Source: Bacillus sp. P14.5 (lineage in GTDB: Bacteria; Bacillota; Bacilli; Bacillales; Bacillaceae_B). Taken from it: 64,000 nt of DNA. The position numbers and the translations under genes are program-made. Location: assembly GCF_003316765.1 (NCBI RefSeq), contig NZ_NIJF01000073.1:62001-126000 (forward strand), written 5' to 3'. The notes under the pieces were generated by a model. The model was not told the DNA's origin. It was given only the letters and a program-made list of their open reading frames with translations, and did no database searches. Positions 43,033 through 51,716 of this stretch are shown here, in pieces (the stretch's first letter is position 1; every line of letters begins with the position of its first letter).

Positions 43033-43971
43033 ATGAACAGAAAAAATAAGTGGATTATATATGGAATCGGACTTTCATTATTACTTGGCGGATGTATGAA
43101 TACGGATAATGCGAATGGTAATGGTGTAGATGAAAAAGAGAGCAATGAAACACAAGTTGAGAATCAATATGTAAGAGTGCAGGAATACACAGGGGAGGGA
43201 TACACCCTTAAAAACGGGGAAGAAACAGACAAGATTGCAGAAGAGAATCATGAAACGGTAGAGAAAGCGGTTAAAGATTTTTTCTTGAAAGAATATAAGA
43301 CAGATGTAAAGGTTCATAATTTCGTGGGCAATGAAGACGGAGCAACAGTGTTTGTGGAATCAACCAATCCGCTTCACTTTTACACTTATGCAATTGTTCC
43401 CATTGATAAATCCAGTAAAAAAATTCAGTCCGACAATGTGTTTTCACAAGAGGGACAGGTGGAGAGTGCTATAACGGAAGGCCTGTACAGAAGTATATTT
43501 AAAGACGAGTTTGATCGCTTGGATGAATATTTAGAGAAAATTGTAAATGAAGAACCTGTAACTGGAAGAACAATTGAATCTCTTCAAAATGTAGGTGGAT
43601 CTGGTTATATGACTCCCTATTATTTCTTGTCATCTACTGTTGTGAATGATGAATCAATTAAACCGGTTTATGATTTATACATGGAAAATCCCCAGGTTAG
43701 CTCAGATAAATTAAGGGCTGCTTATAATGAGCAAGCATTTGATCCGACTAAGTTTGAAGTAGTAATAAATTTGTTTATGAAAGATAAAAATACTGATCCA
43801 GACGAAAAAGTTTTTAATAAAGTAGTAAGCGATATTGAAAGTATGGGTGATGTACCAAGAGGGACTTATAGCATCTTTGTCAACGACAATACAGTCCTGA
43901 AACAGTCATTTGAAGGGGTAAAAGAAAATTCGCTCGAAAAAACGACCCCAAATGAAATTATTAAAGAGTAA
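43033..43971 (+). CDS. DUF1672 lipoprotein 1 (candidate immunity lipoprotein)
   Basis: 312 residues. MNRKNKWIIYGIGLSLLLGG then the lipobox Cys. Body fits DUF1672: VQEYTGEGYTLKNGEETDKI, ATVFVESTNPLHFYTYAIVP, GGSGYMTPYYFL. First of three tandem homologues before a lipase-like toxin gene. In Staphylococcus the T7-secreted lipase TslA is neutralised by a lipoprotein (TilA) encoded beside it. By analogy these proteins, anchored outside the membrane, may protect the cell; that is inference. Confidence 0.85.
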   Translation: MNRKNKWIIYGIGLSLLLGGCMNTDNANGNGVDEKESNETQVENQYVRVQEYTGEGYTLKNGEETDKIAEENHETVEKAVKDFFLKEYKTDVKVHNFVGNEDGATVFVESTNPLHFYTYAIVPIDKSSKKIQSDNVFSQEGQVESAITEGLYRSIFKDEFDRLDEYLEKIVNEEPVTGRTIESLQNVGGSGYMTPYYFLSSTVVNDESIKPVYDLYMENPQVSSDKLRAAYNEQAFDPTKFEVVINLFMKDKNTDPDEKVFNKVVSDIESMGDVPRGTYSIFVNDNTVLKQSFEGVKENSLEKTTPNEIIKE

Positions 43972-44164
43972 GGCATTGGCCACTTCGGCGGCCATCACTC
44001 ATCCAGAAGTGAGATCCGTTACGCTTAACCCTGCACTTCTCCCAAAAGGAATGGCGGACCCTAACAAAAGCTGCGACAACATCACCAACTGCTTCACCAA
44101 CTATGATGACCTCACAGGCACCCTCACTGCCCTGAGTTTCGATTCAGGCATCCCTGAAAAATAA
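43972..44164 (+). pseudogene. Fragment of the lipase-like toxin gene
   Basis: Reads ALATSAAITHPEVRSVTLNP then DNITNCFTNYDDLTGTLTAL, matching the toxin at about 46800-46985 (HPEVKSVTLNPALLPNGMAD). Only about 190 bases remain, placed between lipoprotein genes 1 and 2. This shows that the lipoprotein-toxin unit was duplicated and the extra toxin lost. Confidence 0.85.
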
Positions 44165-44210
44165 GGTAATTCTTTAAATGAACCCATCCAATAAAGAGGA
44201 CCAAACATTC

Positions 44211-45119
44211 ATGAACAGAAAAAATAAGTGGATCATATATGGAATCGGACTTTCCTTGTTACTTGGAGGATGTATGGATAACGGGACAAAAGAGGCAGCA
44301 GGACCCTACAAAGACACGTTTGTGAGAGTGCAAGATTATAAGGGTGAAGAATATGTACTCAGAAACGGAGAAGACGCAGATAAAATTGCAGAAGAAAATA
44401 GTGATGAAGTTCAAAAAGCTGTTAAAGCTTTCTTTTTAGAAAAATATAAAACAGACGTCAAAGTACATAACATTGTAGGGAACAAGGATGGTGCGACTGT
44501 GTTTGTAGAATCGACAGGACCGGTACACTTCTATACGACCGCGATAGTGCCTATTGATTTGAGTGATAAAAAAGTTTTAGAAGACCGGATAACGTCTTTG
44601 GAGGGAGAAATTGAGAGTGCGATTCAAGGAGGTTTGTACCATCTTATATTTGAAGATGAATTTCATAATCTTGATCAGTATTTAGGTGAAATCGTTTCTG
44701 AATACGCAGTTGTAGGAAAAACGAAAGAATCTTTACAAAATGTCGGGGGAGCAGGATATATGACTCCATACTATTATTTATCCACTCCTCCTGAAGATAA
44801 AGCAATTCAACCCGTGTATGAGGCATATCTAAATAATCCGGAAACATCTGTCAATGAACTAAAATCGCTCTTCTCAAAAGCTGATTTCGTAGCAGAAGAT
44901 TATAATTTCACGATTCAATTATACATGGAGAGCGAAAATGAAGAACCGGATGAAGAACTATTTACTAAAATTCAACAAGATATTAAGTCAATGAATTCAA
45001 TACCTAAAGGAAATTACAGTGTAATCATTAATGATAATTTGATTAATGAAAAAGTAGACGATGGAATTAAAGATAATTCTTTGCAATTAACGTTTCCGGA
45101 CTCCATTGTTAAAAAGTAA
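44211..45119 (+). CDS. DUF1672 lipoprotein 2
   Basis: About 302 residues from ATG 44211 (the frame-start at 44178 is upstream of the signal). Lipobox LSLLLGGC as in copy 1. Shares VQDYKGEEYVLRNGEDADKI, NVGGAGYMTPYYYLS and the DUF1672 pattern, but is the most diverged of the three. Lacks the Asn-rich linker after the Cys. Confidence 0.85.
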   Translation: MNRKNKWIIYGIGLSLLLGGCMDNGTKEAAGPYKDTFVRVQDYKGEEYVLRNGEDADKIAEENSDEVQKAVKAFFLEKYKTDVKVHNIVGNKDGATVFVESTGPVHFYTTAIVPIDLSDKKVLEDRITSLEGEIESAIQGGLYHLIFEDEFHNLDQYLGEIVSEYAVVGKTKESLQNVGGAGYMTPYYYLSTPPEDKAIQPVYEAYLNNPETSVNELKSLFSKADFVAEDYNFTIQLYMESENEEPDEELFTKIQQDIKSMNSIPKGNYSVIINDNLINEKVDDGIKDNSLQLTFPDSIVKK

Positions 45120-45438
45120 GGCTGAAAAAATGGAGAGACTAGGAAATTCTCAGATTAACTAATGACTCAATATCTAGGAAAATATTCAATTTATTAGGCT
45201 ATATTTTATAAAGTTGGGGTAATTATACAAGTGTGTAATTCTAAAGACTCACAATAATTCCATCAATATGAATAGGTTAAAAGAAACGGAGAACCTTAAA
45301 TACCACCACTACTTTTTTCCTGTTTTTCCTGATTAATCTAAGTAATTCCTGATCGAACTGTTAATACTTTACAGACTTTTATAAAATATAAAGGTAATGA
45401 TTTAAATGAACCCATCCAATTAGGAGGATCAGACATTC
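45120..45438 (+). promoter_or_regulatory. Duplicated upstream region of third DUF1672 gene
   Basis: Parallels 42780-43032 over about 250 bases. No gene of its own. Confidence 0.6.
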
Positions 45439-46377
45439 ATGAACAGAAAAAGTAAGTGGATTATATATGGAATCGGACTTTCAATATTACTTGGAGGATG
45501 TATGAACATGGATAATGCGAATGGTAATGGTGTGGATGAGACTAAGAGTACGCAGGCTGAAGTGAAGGATCAGTACGCAAGAGTGCAGGACTATAAAGGG
45601 GAAGGTTACACGTTAAAAAATGGTAAGGAAAACGATAAAATTGCAGAAGAACATCGTGAAGAAGTTGAGAAGGCAGTAAAAGACTTCTTCTTGGAAAAAT
45701 ATAGTACAGAAGTCAAAGTTCATAATATTGTTGGTAATGTGGATGGGGCTACAGTGTTTGTAGAGTCAACTGGCCCGCTTTCTTTCTATACTTATGCTAT
45801 TGTCCCAATTAATTCGAGTGATCAGACAATCCAATCAGATGAGGTTTGGTCCCAAGAAGGTCAAGTAGAAAGTGCAATAACAGATGGCTTATATAAAAAA
45901 TTGTTCGATAATGAATTTACCCAATTAGACAGTTACATGGAGAAAGTTGTAACTGAAGGAGAAGTTGTTGGAAGGACAAAAGAATCGCTTGAAAATATAG
46001 CAGGGGAAGGTTATATGACTCCGTACTATTTCATTTCAACGTCACCAATTAAAGATGAGGCTATTAAACCTGTATATGAACTATATATAAAAAATCCTGA
46101 TGCGAATATAGAGCAATTACAAGCAACGTTTAAAAAAGAAGCATTCGATCCGAAAAATTTAAGAATATCAATTATGCTTTTCATGAAAGAAGAAGGTATC
46201 GAACCAAGTAAAAAAGTATTCAATCAGATTATTAATAGTATAGAGGATGCAAATGATTTTCCAAGGGGGGCATATAGTATCTTCGTAAATGATAATAGAA
46301 TACACAAGGACTCATTTGAAGGTGTTAAAGATAATTCCCTTGAACGTGCTTACCCCGATGAAATCATAAAAGAATAA
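45439..46377 (+). CDS. DUF1672 lipoprotein 3
   Basis: 312 residues, lipobox LSILLGGC. Closest to copy 1 (both have NMDNANGNGVDE-like linkers). Ends 13 bases before the toxin gene, so the two are probably co-transcribed; it is the best candidate for cognate immunity. Confidence 0.87.
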   Translation: MNRKSKWIIYGIGLSILLGGCMNMDNANGNGVDETKSTQAEVKDQYARVQDYKGEGYTLKNGKENDKIAEEHREEVEKAVKDFFLEKYSTEVKVHNIVGNVDGATVFVESTGPLSFYTYAIVPINSSDQTIQSDEVWSQEGQVESAITDGLYKKLFDNEFTQLDSYMEKVVTEGEVVGRTKESLENIAGEGYMTPYYFISTSPIKDEAIKPVYELYIKNPDANIEQLQATFKKEAFDPKNLRISIMLFMKEEGIEPSKKVFNQIINSIEDANDFPRGAYSIFVNDNRIHKDSFEGVKDNSLERAYPDEIIKE

Positions 46378-46390
46378 GGTGGTTTAATAA

Positions 46391-48502
46391 ATGACCAGTC
46401 AACAAATTACTAGGGATAAAACAAAGTCTATCGTCTATAGTGATGATAAAAACTTAGTACAATTAGCAGGTCAAGAAGCTTACAAAAAACCTATGAGAGA
46501 TACTGAATTGTATGTAAATGATGTTGAGTTTATAGTGATAGATACCCACTATGGTGACCCAACTGGTCTTGATTCCCTAACAGTAGTAAATTCAGATACA
46601 AACGAAGTAACAATCGTCTACGTAGGTACAGATGCAGCAGCTGAAAACGGAAAACAAGATCTCCTAACCGACGCTCAACTACTCAGTGACCTTACACTTC
46701 CCCAACTGGAAGCAGCACAAGACTACTATTATAAGATGAACAAAAAATATCAATCTATTGGAGGTGTTAAGTCGGTTACGGGAAATTCTTTAGGTGGACC
46801 ATTGGCCAATTCTGTCGCCATTGCACATCCTGAAGTGAAATCCGTTACGCTTAACCCTGCACTCCTTCCTAATGGGATGGCGGACCCTAACAAAAACTAC
46901 GACAACATCACCAACTACTTCACCAACTATGATGTCCTCACAGGCACCCTCATTGCCCTGGGTCTCGATTCACGCATCCCAGGCAAAAGATATGATATAT
47001 CAACAGGCATACCCCAGACAGGAGAAGGGTTTAACATCCTTAAAAACAATCATACGGGATATATTGAGGATGGTAAGTATGAGATCGGTCAACCTGGGTC
47101 CCCGGGTCATGGTTTCATCTACGACGAAGCCGATGCCCGCATCATGACAAGCATTTGGACTGGCGAACCCCTTTATGGAGGCCATTCAGATAGAATCGAA
47201 ATCAATCGTGACAACCTCAATCTCTTGGCTGGAGCCCTTGAAGGAGATGTGTCGACAAGGTTGACACAAGCTCAGGAATACTTGAGCCATTCAGAAGAGA
47301 TTGCCCAGCATGAAGGCGACCGGTATGCTGAACGGCTAAGCCGCCTGCAAATGATTTTTGAAGATTCTTTTGAAAATCTGATTGGCAATCCTTTATTTGT
47401 TGGCATTACGACAACCTCTCACCGGTTGACTTCAGAAATTGATCACCTTATTTCTCTCGTTAATATGGCTGAAATTGCGAGCCGGTCTCTCAATGGTGTG
47501 TTGAATTCACCCCCTGTCGAACTGGTGGAACACTTATTCAACAGAAGCATCAGTGTGGAGAGTATTTTCGGGCAGGCACGGAGTCAGCTGCTCGAGTTCA
47601 AAGGGGAGATTACCACTCTGACCGGCTTCCTTCAGAACATCCTCCACGAAGAAATCCCGGAACTTTTTAGTGGAGGGAAGGAGACGTTTGAGGATCTGTT
47701 AGTAAATGATATGCTCGCACACTATAAGATTATCGACTTAAATACTGCGAAGCTGAATAGTCACATTGCAGAGTTTCAAAGTCAGGTTGCAAAATTGGGA
47801 GAGAACTTTGGTGAGCGGGATGCCTCCTTGAGTGCCAGCATTTCATCTGGGGCCTCCGTTCAACATACTGTGGCGATGCCGAAGAAAAACGAATATGTTC
47901 TGGAAGAGTCTGACCATATGCTTATCGGAATGAAGGTGAAAGAAGTCATTCTGGAAGGATCCTTTGAAAGTTTTAAAGTAGGTTCACACAGTCTGCTTCT
48001 TCCACTGTTAGGGACCTTGACAGGACTTGCATTCGCCATCGAAAATACGCTGGAAATCATCTCAGCGCAGATCAAAGGCGCCATGAATATCGCGTTAAGC
48101 GGCACGGTGCCTGGAAAAATCATCAGCATCTTCTCCGACTTCGATGACAGAATCCGTTCATACGTATCATCCGCACTGGAACCGATCGACGAGCTCGCCG
48201 CCACCATTGAAGGGCTCAGGGATGGATTAACCAGATTGACCATCGGATTCCCAGCCTTACTGGAGAGCTTCAAGCCCTATATCAACGCTGCCATCTTTGA
48301 TTTAACGAGCTACTCCAACATCCACTTATACAATGTTTCGGCCATCGCCATCCATCAAGAAATGGAGCTGCTCTTTGACGATATCGTCTATCAGCTCAGT
48401 CATCACAAAGGAAACTCCATTCAGGCGTTATGCGAAATCTCAAAACGGCTGAAGAACAACATGATCCAACTGCGTCAACAAGTGGATCGCGTCACATTAT
48501 AG
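46391..48502 (+). CDS. Lipase-like T7SS effector (TslA-like, SA1320-type) with C-terminal helical domain
   Basis: 703 residues. The N-terminal alpha/beta hydrolase has VTIVYVGTDAAAENGKQDLL and the nucleophile elbow VTGNSLGGPLANSVA (G-x-S-x-G, Ser near residue 132), then LTGTLIALGLDS and GHGFIYDEADARIM as later parts. Residues about 260-703 are long helices (LLAGALEGDVSTRLTQAQEY and on), resembling an LXG-type targeting region placed C-terminally. That reverse order is known from TslA, a phospholipase A exported by the type VII system and neutralised by a lipoprotein. Here the gene follows three DUF1672 lipoproteins. The 3' half is noticeably GC-richer than the 5' end. Confidence 0.8.
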   Translation: MTSQQITRDKTKSIVYSDDKNLVQLAGQEAYKKPMRDTELYVNDVEFIVIDTHYGDPTGLDSLTVVNSDTNEVTIVYVGTDAAAENGKQDLLTDAQLLSDLTLPQLEAAQDYYYKMNKKYQSIGGVKSVTGNSLGGPLANSVAIAHPEVKSVTLNPALLPNGMADPNKNYDNITNYFTNYDVLTGTLIALGLDSRIPGKRYDISTGIPQTGEGFNILKNNHTGYIEDGKYEIGQPGSPGHGFIYDEADARIMTSIWTGEPLYGGHSDRIEINRDNLNLLAGALEGDVSTRLTQAQEYLSHSEEIAQHEGDRYAERLSRLQMIFEDSFENLIGNPLFVGITTTSHRLTSEIDHLISLVNMAEIASRSLNGVLNSPPVELVEHLFNRSISVESIFGQARSQLLEFKGEITTLTGFLQNILHEEIPELFSGGKETFEDLLVNDMLAHYKIIDLNTAKLNSHIAEFQSQVAKLGENFGERDASLSASISSGASVQHTVAMPKKNEYVLEESDHMLIGMKVKEVILEGSFESFKVGSHSLLLPLLGTLTGLAFAIENTLEIISAQIKGAMNIALSGTVPGKIISIFSDFDDRIRSYVSSALEPIDELAATIEGLRDGLTRLTIGFPALLESFKPYINAAIFDLTSYSNIHLYNVSAIAIHQEMELLFDDIVYQLSHHKGNSIQALCEISKRLKNNMIQLRQQVDRVTL

Positions 48503-49034
48503 GGACAGGTCCTTCACTTGTTCCTCTTTTTTTGCCGATATAAGGGTTAGTAAATAAACCCGGCCTAGGAGGATAAGACACTCACCAACGAAAAAACCTG
48601 GTAATTACTTCATCATTATGTTTAATTATTCAGGCATACCGTGGTAATCCTGGGTTCTGTTTTCGAGTGCGAAATTAACAATTACACATCAAAAGGAGTG
48701 TTAAATCGCAATGATTTTGACACTCTTTTTTCTTGATTTAGCGGTGTTCTTGCTAGTAAAACTGTGATTTGATTGGAACGGAAGGTGCGTGATCTCCTGC
48801 GGGACTAGCGTGACAGGTGAGACCCCGCAGGCGAAGCTGAGGAGGCTCACCGCACGCCCCGCGGAGTCACGCACCTGGAGTGGAAATCAATAGACATTGT
48901 TTTTGGGGTGAATCACTCAACCATTTCTGTGACTAATTAGATGTTTGTACTTCAAACAGAACACGTTATCCAAAGTACACTTTTTTAACATGGGCATAGG
49001 ATAACTAATAAAATGTGAAGGGATTGATGTAAAA
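48503..49034. other. Intergenic with dispersed repeat
   Basis: Starts with a GGGACAGG-type element, no gene. The GC-rich repeat at 48771-48889 is listed separately. Confidence 0.5.
48771..48889. repeat. GC-rich dispersed repeat, copy 1
   Basis: ATTTGATTGGAACGGAAGGTG ... CCTGCGGGACTAGCG ... GACCCCGCAGGCGAAGCTGA ... CGCCCCGCGGAGTCACGCAC ... GGAGTGGAAATCAA. The ends are inverted (GATTxGAAxCGGAAGGTGC with GCACCTGGAGTGGAAATC). Same family at 59322-59444 and 61138-61409. Confidence 0.85.
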
Positions 49035-49838
49035 ATGTACAATTACCCTTATATGTATCCATATCAATATCCAAATTATGTTCATACACCAAGGTATAAC
49101 TATAGCATGCAACCTGGATACTGGAATTTCCCTTATGAAGGAAGAGCTTATTCTTATCGCTCTATCCATGATAGAAATATGCCGCTTAAAGATTATGGAC
49201 CCCAGCCATTCGTCATCAACATCAATGAAGCAACAAAGCAAAACAATACTTACCGTACTGCTTTATGGACAGGAACACATCTACAGACGACTTTAATGAG
49301 TATTGATGTTGGCGGTGATATCGGTTTGGAAATGCATCCTGACGTTGATCAATTCCTTCGTATTGAACAAGGACAAGGGATTGTTCAAATGGGAAAGAGT
49401 AAAAATAACTTAAACTTTGAAAGAAATGTGTATGATGATTCTGCAATATTTATACCTGCTGGAACATGGCATAATCTAACGAATACAGGGAACAGCCCTC
49501 TCAAACTCTACTCGATTTATGCTCCGCCGAACCATCCATTTGGTACTGTCCATGTTACCAAAGCAGATGCCATGGCTGCAGAAGAAGCTCATGGAAATGG
49601 CCAGACAGATGTTTTTGGTAAGACACCAGATGAGTGGATAAAACACACCGAATTCTTAGTTAATGAAGGGCTGGAGGACGTTAAAAGAGGGATCAATGCC
49701 ACACATATTCTACAAGAATTTATTCTAATGGGAGTTCTTGTTGGGAAAGGATATTCTCCTGAAAGAGCTTATGAAACCGTAGAAGAATGGGAACGCACAG
49801 GAGAATCTAAACTTCTTCAAAAAAGTAAAAATATGTAA
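49035..49838 (+). CDS. Cupin protein with Tyr/Pro-rich N-terminus
   Basis: 267 residues. Residues 1-45 are Tyr/Pro/Asn-rich (MYNYPYMYPYQYPNYVHTP), as in spore-coat-associated or surface proteins. Residues 85-180 are a cupin_2 barrel: GLEMHPDVDQFLRIEQGQGI and FIPAGTWHNLTNTGNSPLKL with the metal-binding His and Glu/Gln ligands. The last part is helical (ATHILQEFILMGVLVGKG). A coat association is a guess from the N-terminus. Confidence 0.85.
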   Translation: MYNYPYMYPYQYPNYVHTPRYNYSMQPGYWNFPYEGRAYSYRSIHDRNMPLKDYGPQPFVININEATKQNNTYRTALWTGTHLQTTLMSIDVGGDIGLEMHPDVDQFLRIEQGQGIVQMGKSKNNLNFERNVYDDSAIFIPAGTWHNLTNTGNSPLKLYSIYAPPNHPFGTVHVTKADAMAAEEAHGNGQTDVFGKTPDEWIKHTEFLVNEGLEDVKRGINATHILQEFILMGVLVGKGYSPERAYETVEEWERTGESKLLQKSKNM

Positions 49839-49957
49839 ATTTTCCTTTGGTAAATAGTAAGAAGAACCAATACCATATCTAATTCATTTGCTGCGCAGTA
49901 CCACGCAACTATTTCTAGAAATTAAATATCTATAATTATCACGATTGTGAAAGACCT

Positions 49958-49999
49958 AAGCCTAATTCCTCTTTAAGATAAGGAGGATTAGGCTTTTTT
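49958..49999. terminator. Terminator after the cupin gene
   Basis: AAGCCTAATTCCTC and GAGGATTAGGCTTTTTTC form the stem and U-run. Confidence 0.85.
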
Positions 50000-50097
50000 C
50001 TTTAAAATTTGTGGTAAACACGTTGGTATCGTGAACTGCTGGTGAACATGAAGACGGAGATGGTGCATTCTGTAATCAAAGTTAAGGCTTCTCCGCC

Positions 50098-50697
50098 TTA
50101 TATAGATTTTGTTTGATCAATCTTCAGCGGCTCATAGGTTATCTCGTACTCGTCCGCTAATTCTTTCATCATCACGTGATATTCGTTCAGCATAGCTTGG
50201 TATTCCATCATCTTCTCATTGGCTTCTTCCATCACCTGTAAGTCTTGCTTTTCCAACGCTTCCTTTTGCAGTTCTACAGATTCTAAAAATTTCTCGGTGG
50301 TCAGCTTGATCTGCTCTGTTGGCTGTTCGAGTTCCTGGATGGGTGCTGCCAGGCTCCTTGCCTCGGTGACGGCTTCTTTATAAGCAGGGAGAACGTTTTG
50401 GTTGATCACTTCCAGCATGGTTTGATCATCGGTGTAATTCTCTCCGGAAACTGATAAGAGGGAATTAAAGGCCACAGTTTCCAGTTCGGAAATAGCATGA
50501 ATATCTTCCTCGATAAAAGTAATAATCGCATCTTGTTTCTCTACATCCGATGACACAGGAACTTCACTTTCTTCTGAGGATAAAGCAACATCATCATTGT
50601 TTTCAGGGAAGGAGTTCTCGGGCGTGGTAGTATTGACACTGATACTGCAGCCTGACAAGATGAACAAACTACTCAAGACGATAACCAGGAATTTCAT
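50098..50697 (-). CDS. Putative coiled-coil lipoprotein
   Basis: 199 residues. VLSSLFILSGC is the lipobox (Cys 16), followed by an acidic Ser/Glu/Asn linker and a helical body (EDIHAISELETVAFNSLLSV, ALEKQDLQVMEEANEKMMEY). It looks like a YkyA-type cell-wall-binding lipoprotein, though I cannot confirm the family. Confidence 0.75.
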   Translation of the reverse strand: MKFLVIVLSSLFILSGCSISVNTTTPENSFPENNDDVALSSEESEVPVSSDVEKQDAIITFIEEDIHAISELETVAFNSLLSVSGENYTDDQTMLEVINQNVLPAYKEAVTEARSLAAPIQELEQPTEQIKLTTEKFLESVELQKEALEKQDLQVMEEANEKMMEYQAMLNEYHVMMKELADEYEITYEPLKIDQTKSI

Positions 50698-51040
50698 AGC
50701 AGCATATGTCCCTTCTGGATAAATTTGGTCTGCAGTTACTCTTTACCCCGCTAACCATACTGCCTAATCAGAATTAACCTAAAATCTACATATTAGGGAC
50801 GAGGAAATTTGTATAAGCTATTTTAATTATCTTGATGGAATGCAATTTTAGAAAAATTATGAAATTAGCTACAAATAGTGGTTTCGACCTACTAAAAAAT
50901 GGAGAATAGTATATTTAAAGAAAAATGTATAAATTAGGTAGTTCCTTTTATTCATTTTAGGAAAAATACACCCAAATTTAACAATATTAGGATAAAAATG
51001 AGATATATTTTATTACATAGAACAATAGAGGTGGTTACTT
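50698..51040. other. AT-rich promoter region of the LXG module
   Basis: No gene. Very AT-rich, with AGAGGTGG before ATG 51041. Confidence 0.5.
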
Positions 51041-51424
51041 ATGGAGGATAATTCATATTTAATTAATCAGTTGTACAGGGATATTCGTTATCTTAATGGA
51101 GAGATAAGGGCTAACAGCGAAAATTTATACAGACTGAGGAAGACCTATCAATCTATCTCTGCCCTTCAAGAGGAATTTATTCATAATAGAAGGTTCATAA
51201 GGCAGCCTGAAATTACTCACCTGGCTTGGAACGGGAGGCATGCTTCACATTTTGAGGAACTGCGTGGTGAGACGGAAGAGGAGTATATGAGAATTGGCAC
51301 TAATGAAGTCGGTGTATTACTTGATCGGATCGAAACTAAAATTTCTCATTATGAAAATGAAAACTCCTCTTTATCAAATTCCATTTCCTCTAAACGGGAC
51401 CGAATCTATCAATTAAGCAATTAA
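51041..51424 (+). CDS. YwqH-like (DUF5082) T7SS partner protein
   Basis: 127 residues, helical hairpin with coiled coils (LYRDIRYLNGEIRANSENLY, LLDRIETKISHYENENSSL). Conserved W-x-G in HLAWNGRHASHFEEL, as in WXG100-like partners. YwqH-type small proteins bind the LXG domain of the toxin encoded downstream and help present it to the type VII secretion system. First gene of the module; 12-base gap to the next. Confidence 0.85.
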   Translation: MEDNSYLINQLYRDIRYLNGEIRANSENLYRLRKTYQSISALQEEFIHNRRFIRQPEITHLAWNGRHASHFEELRGETEEEYMRIGTNEVGVLLDRIETKISHYENENSSLSNSISSKRDRIYQLSN

Positions 51425-51436
51425 GGAGGAGAGACT

Positions 51437-51706
51437 GTGGCAGAAATTAAAATTAATCAACAGGAAATTGAAGCAGCACTGAATGATTTGAAAAATAAGA
51501 TCGAAGGATTTCAGACCAGCAGCCCAAACATGGCCTTTCGTCAAAGCAGACTGGACATGATTGACGAATTGGCAAATATCGAAGAGCAATACTATATGGC
51601 CATTCAAAAATATAAAGATATATTAATGAAGACCGAAGAAGATATGAGAATCTTAATCCAGCAGTTCGTGGAAAAAGACCAAGAGTTATCTCAAACCATG
51701 AAATGA
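51437..51706 (+). CDS. YwqI-like (DUF5344) T7SS partner protein
   Basis: 89 residues, start GTG after AGGAGGAG. AEIKINQQEIEAALNDLKNK then MAFRQSRLDMIDELANIEEQ and a long C-terminal helix. YwqI family: second LXG-associated alpha-helical partner. Overlaps the LXG gene by proximity (10 bases between stop and chosen start). Confidence 0.88.
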   Translation: MAEIKINQQEIEAALNDLKNKIEGFQTSSPNMAFRQSRLDMIDELANIEEQYYMAIQKYKDILMKTEEDMRILIQQFVEKDQELSQTMK

Positions 51707-51716
51707 GGTGGAAGCC

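Noticed and set aside
43033..46377. Lipoproteins as ABC-transporter binding proteins
   Set aside because: DUF1672 pattern, tandem copies and toxin neighbour do not fit; no permease or ATPase genes nearby.
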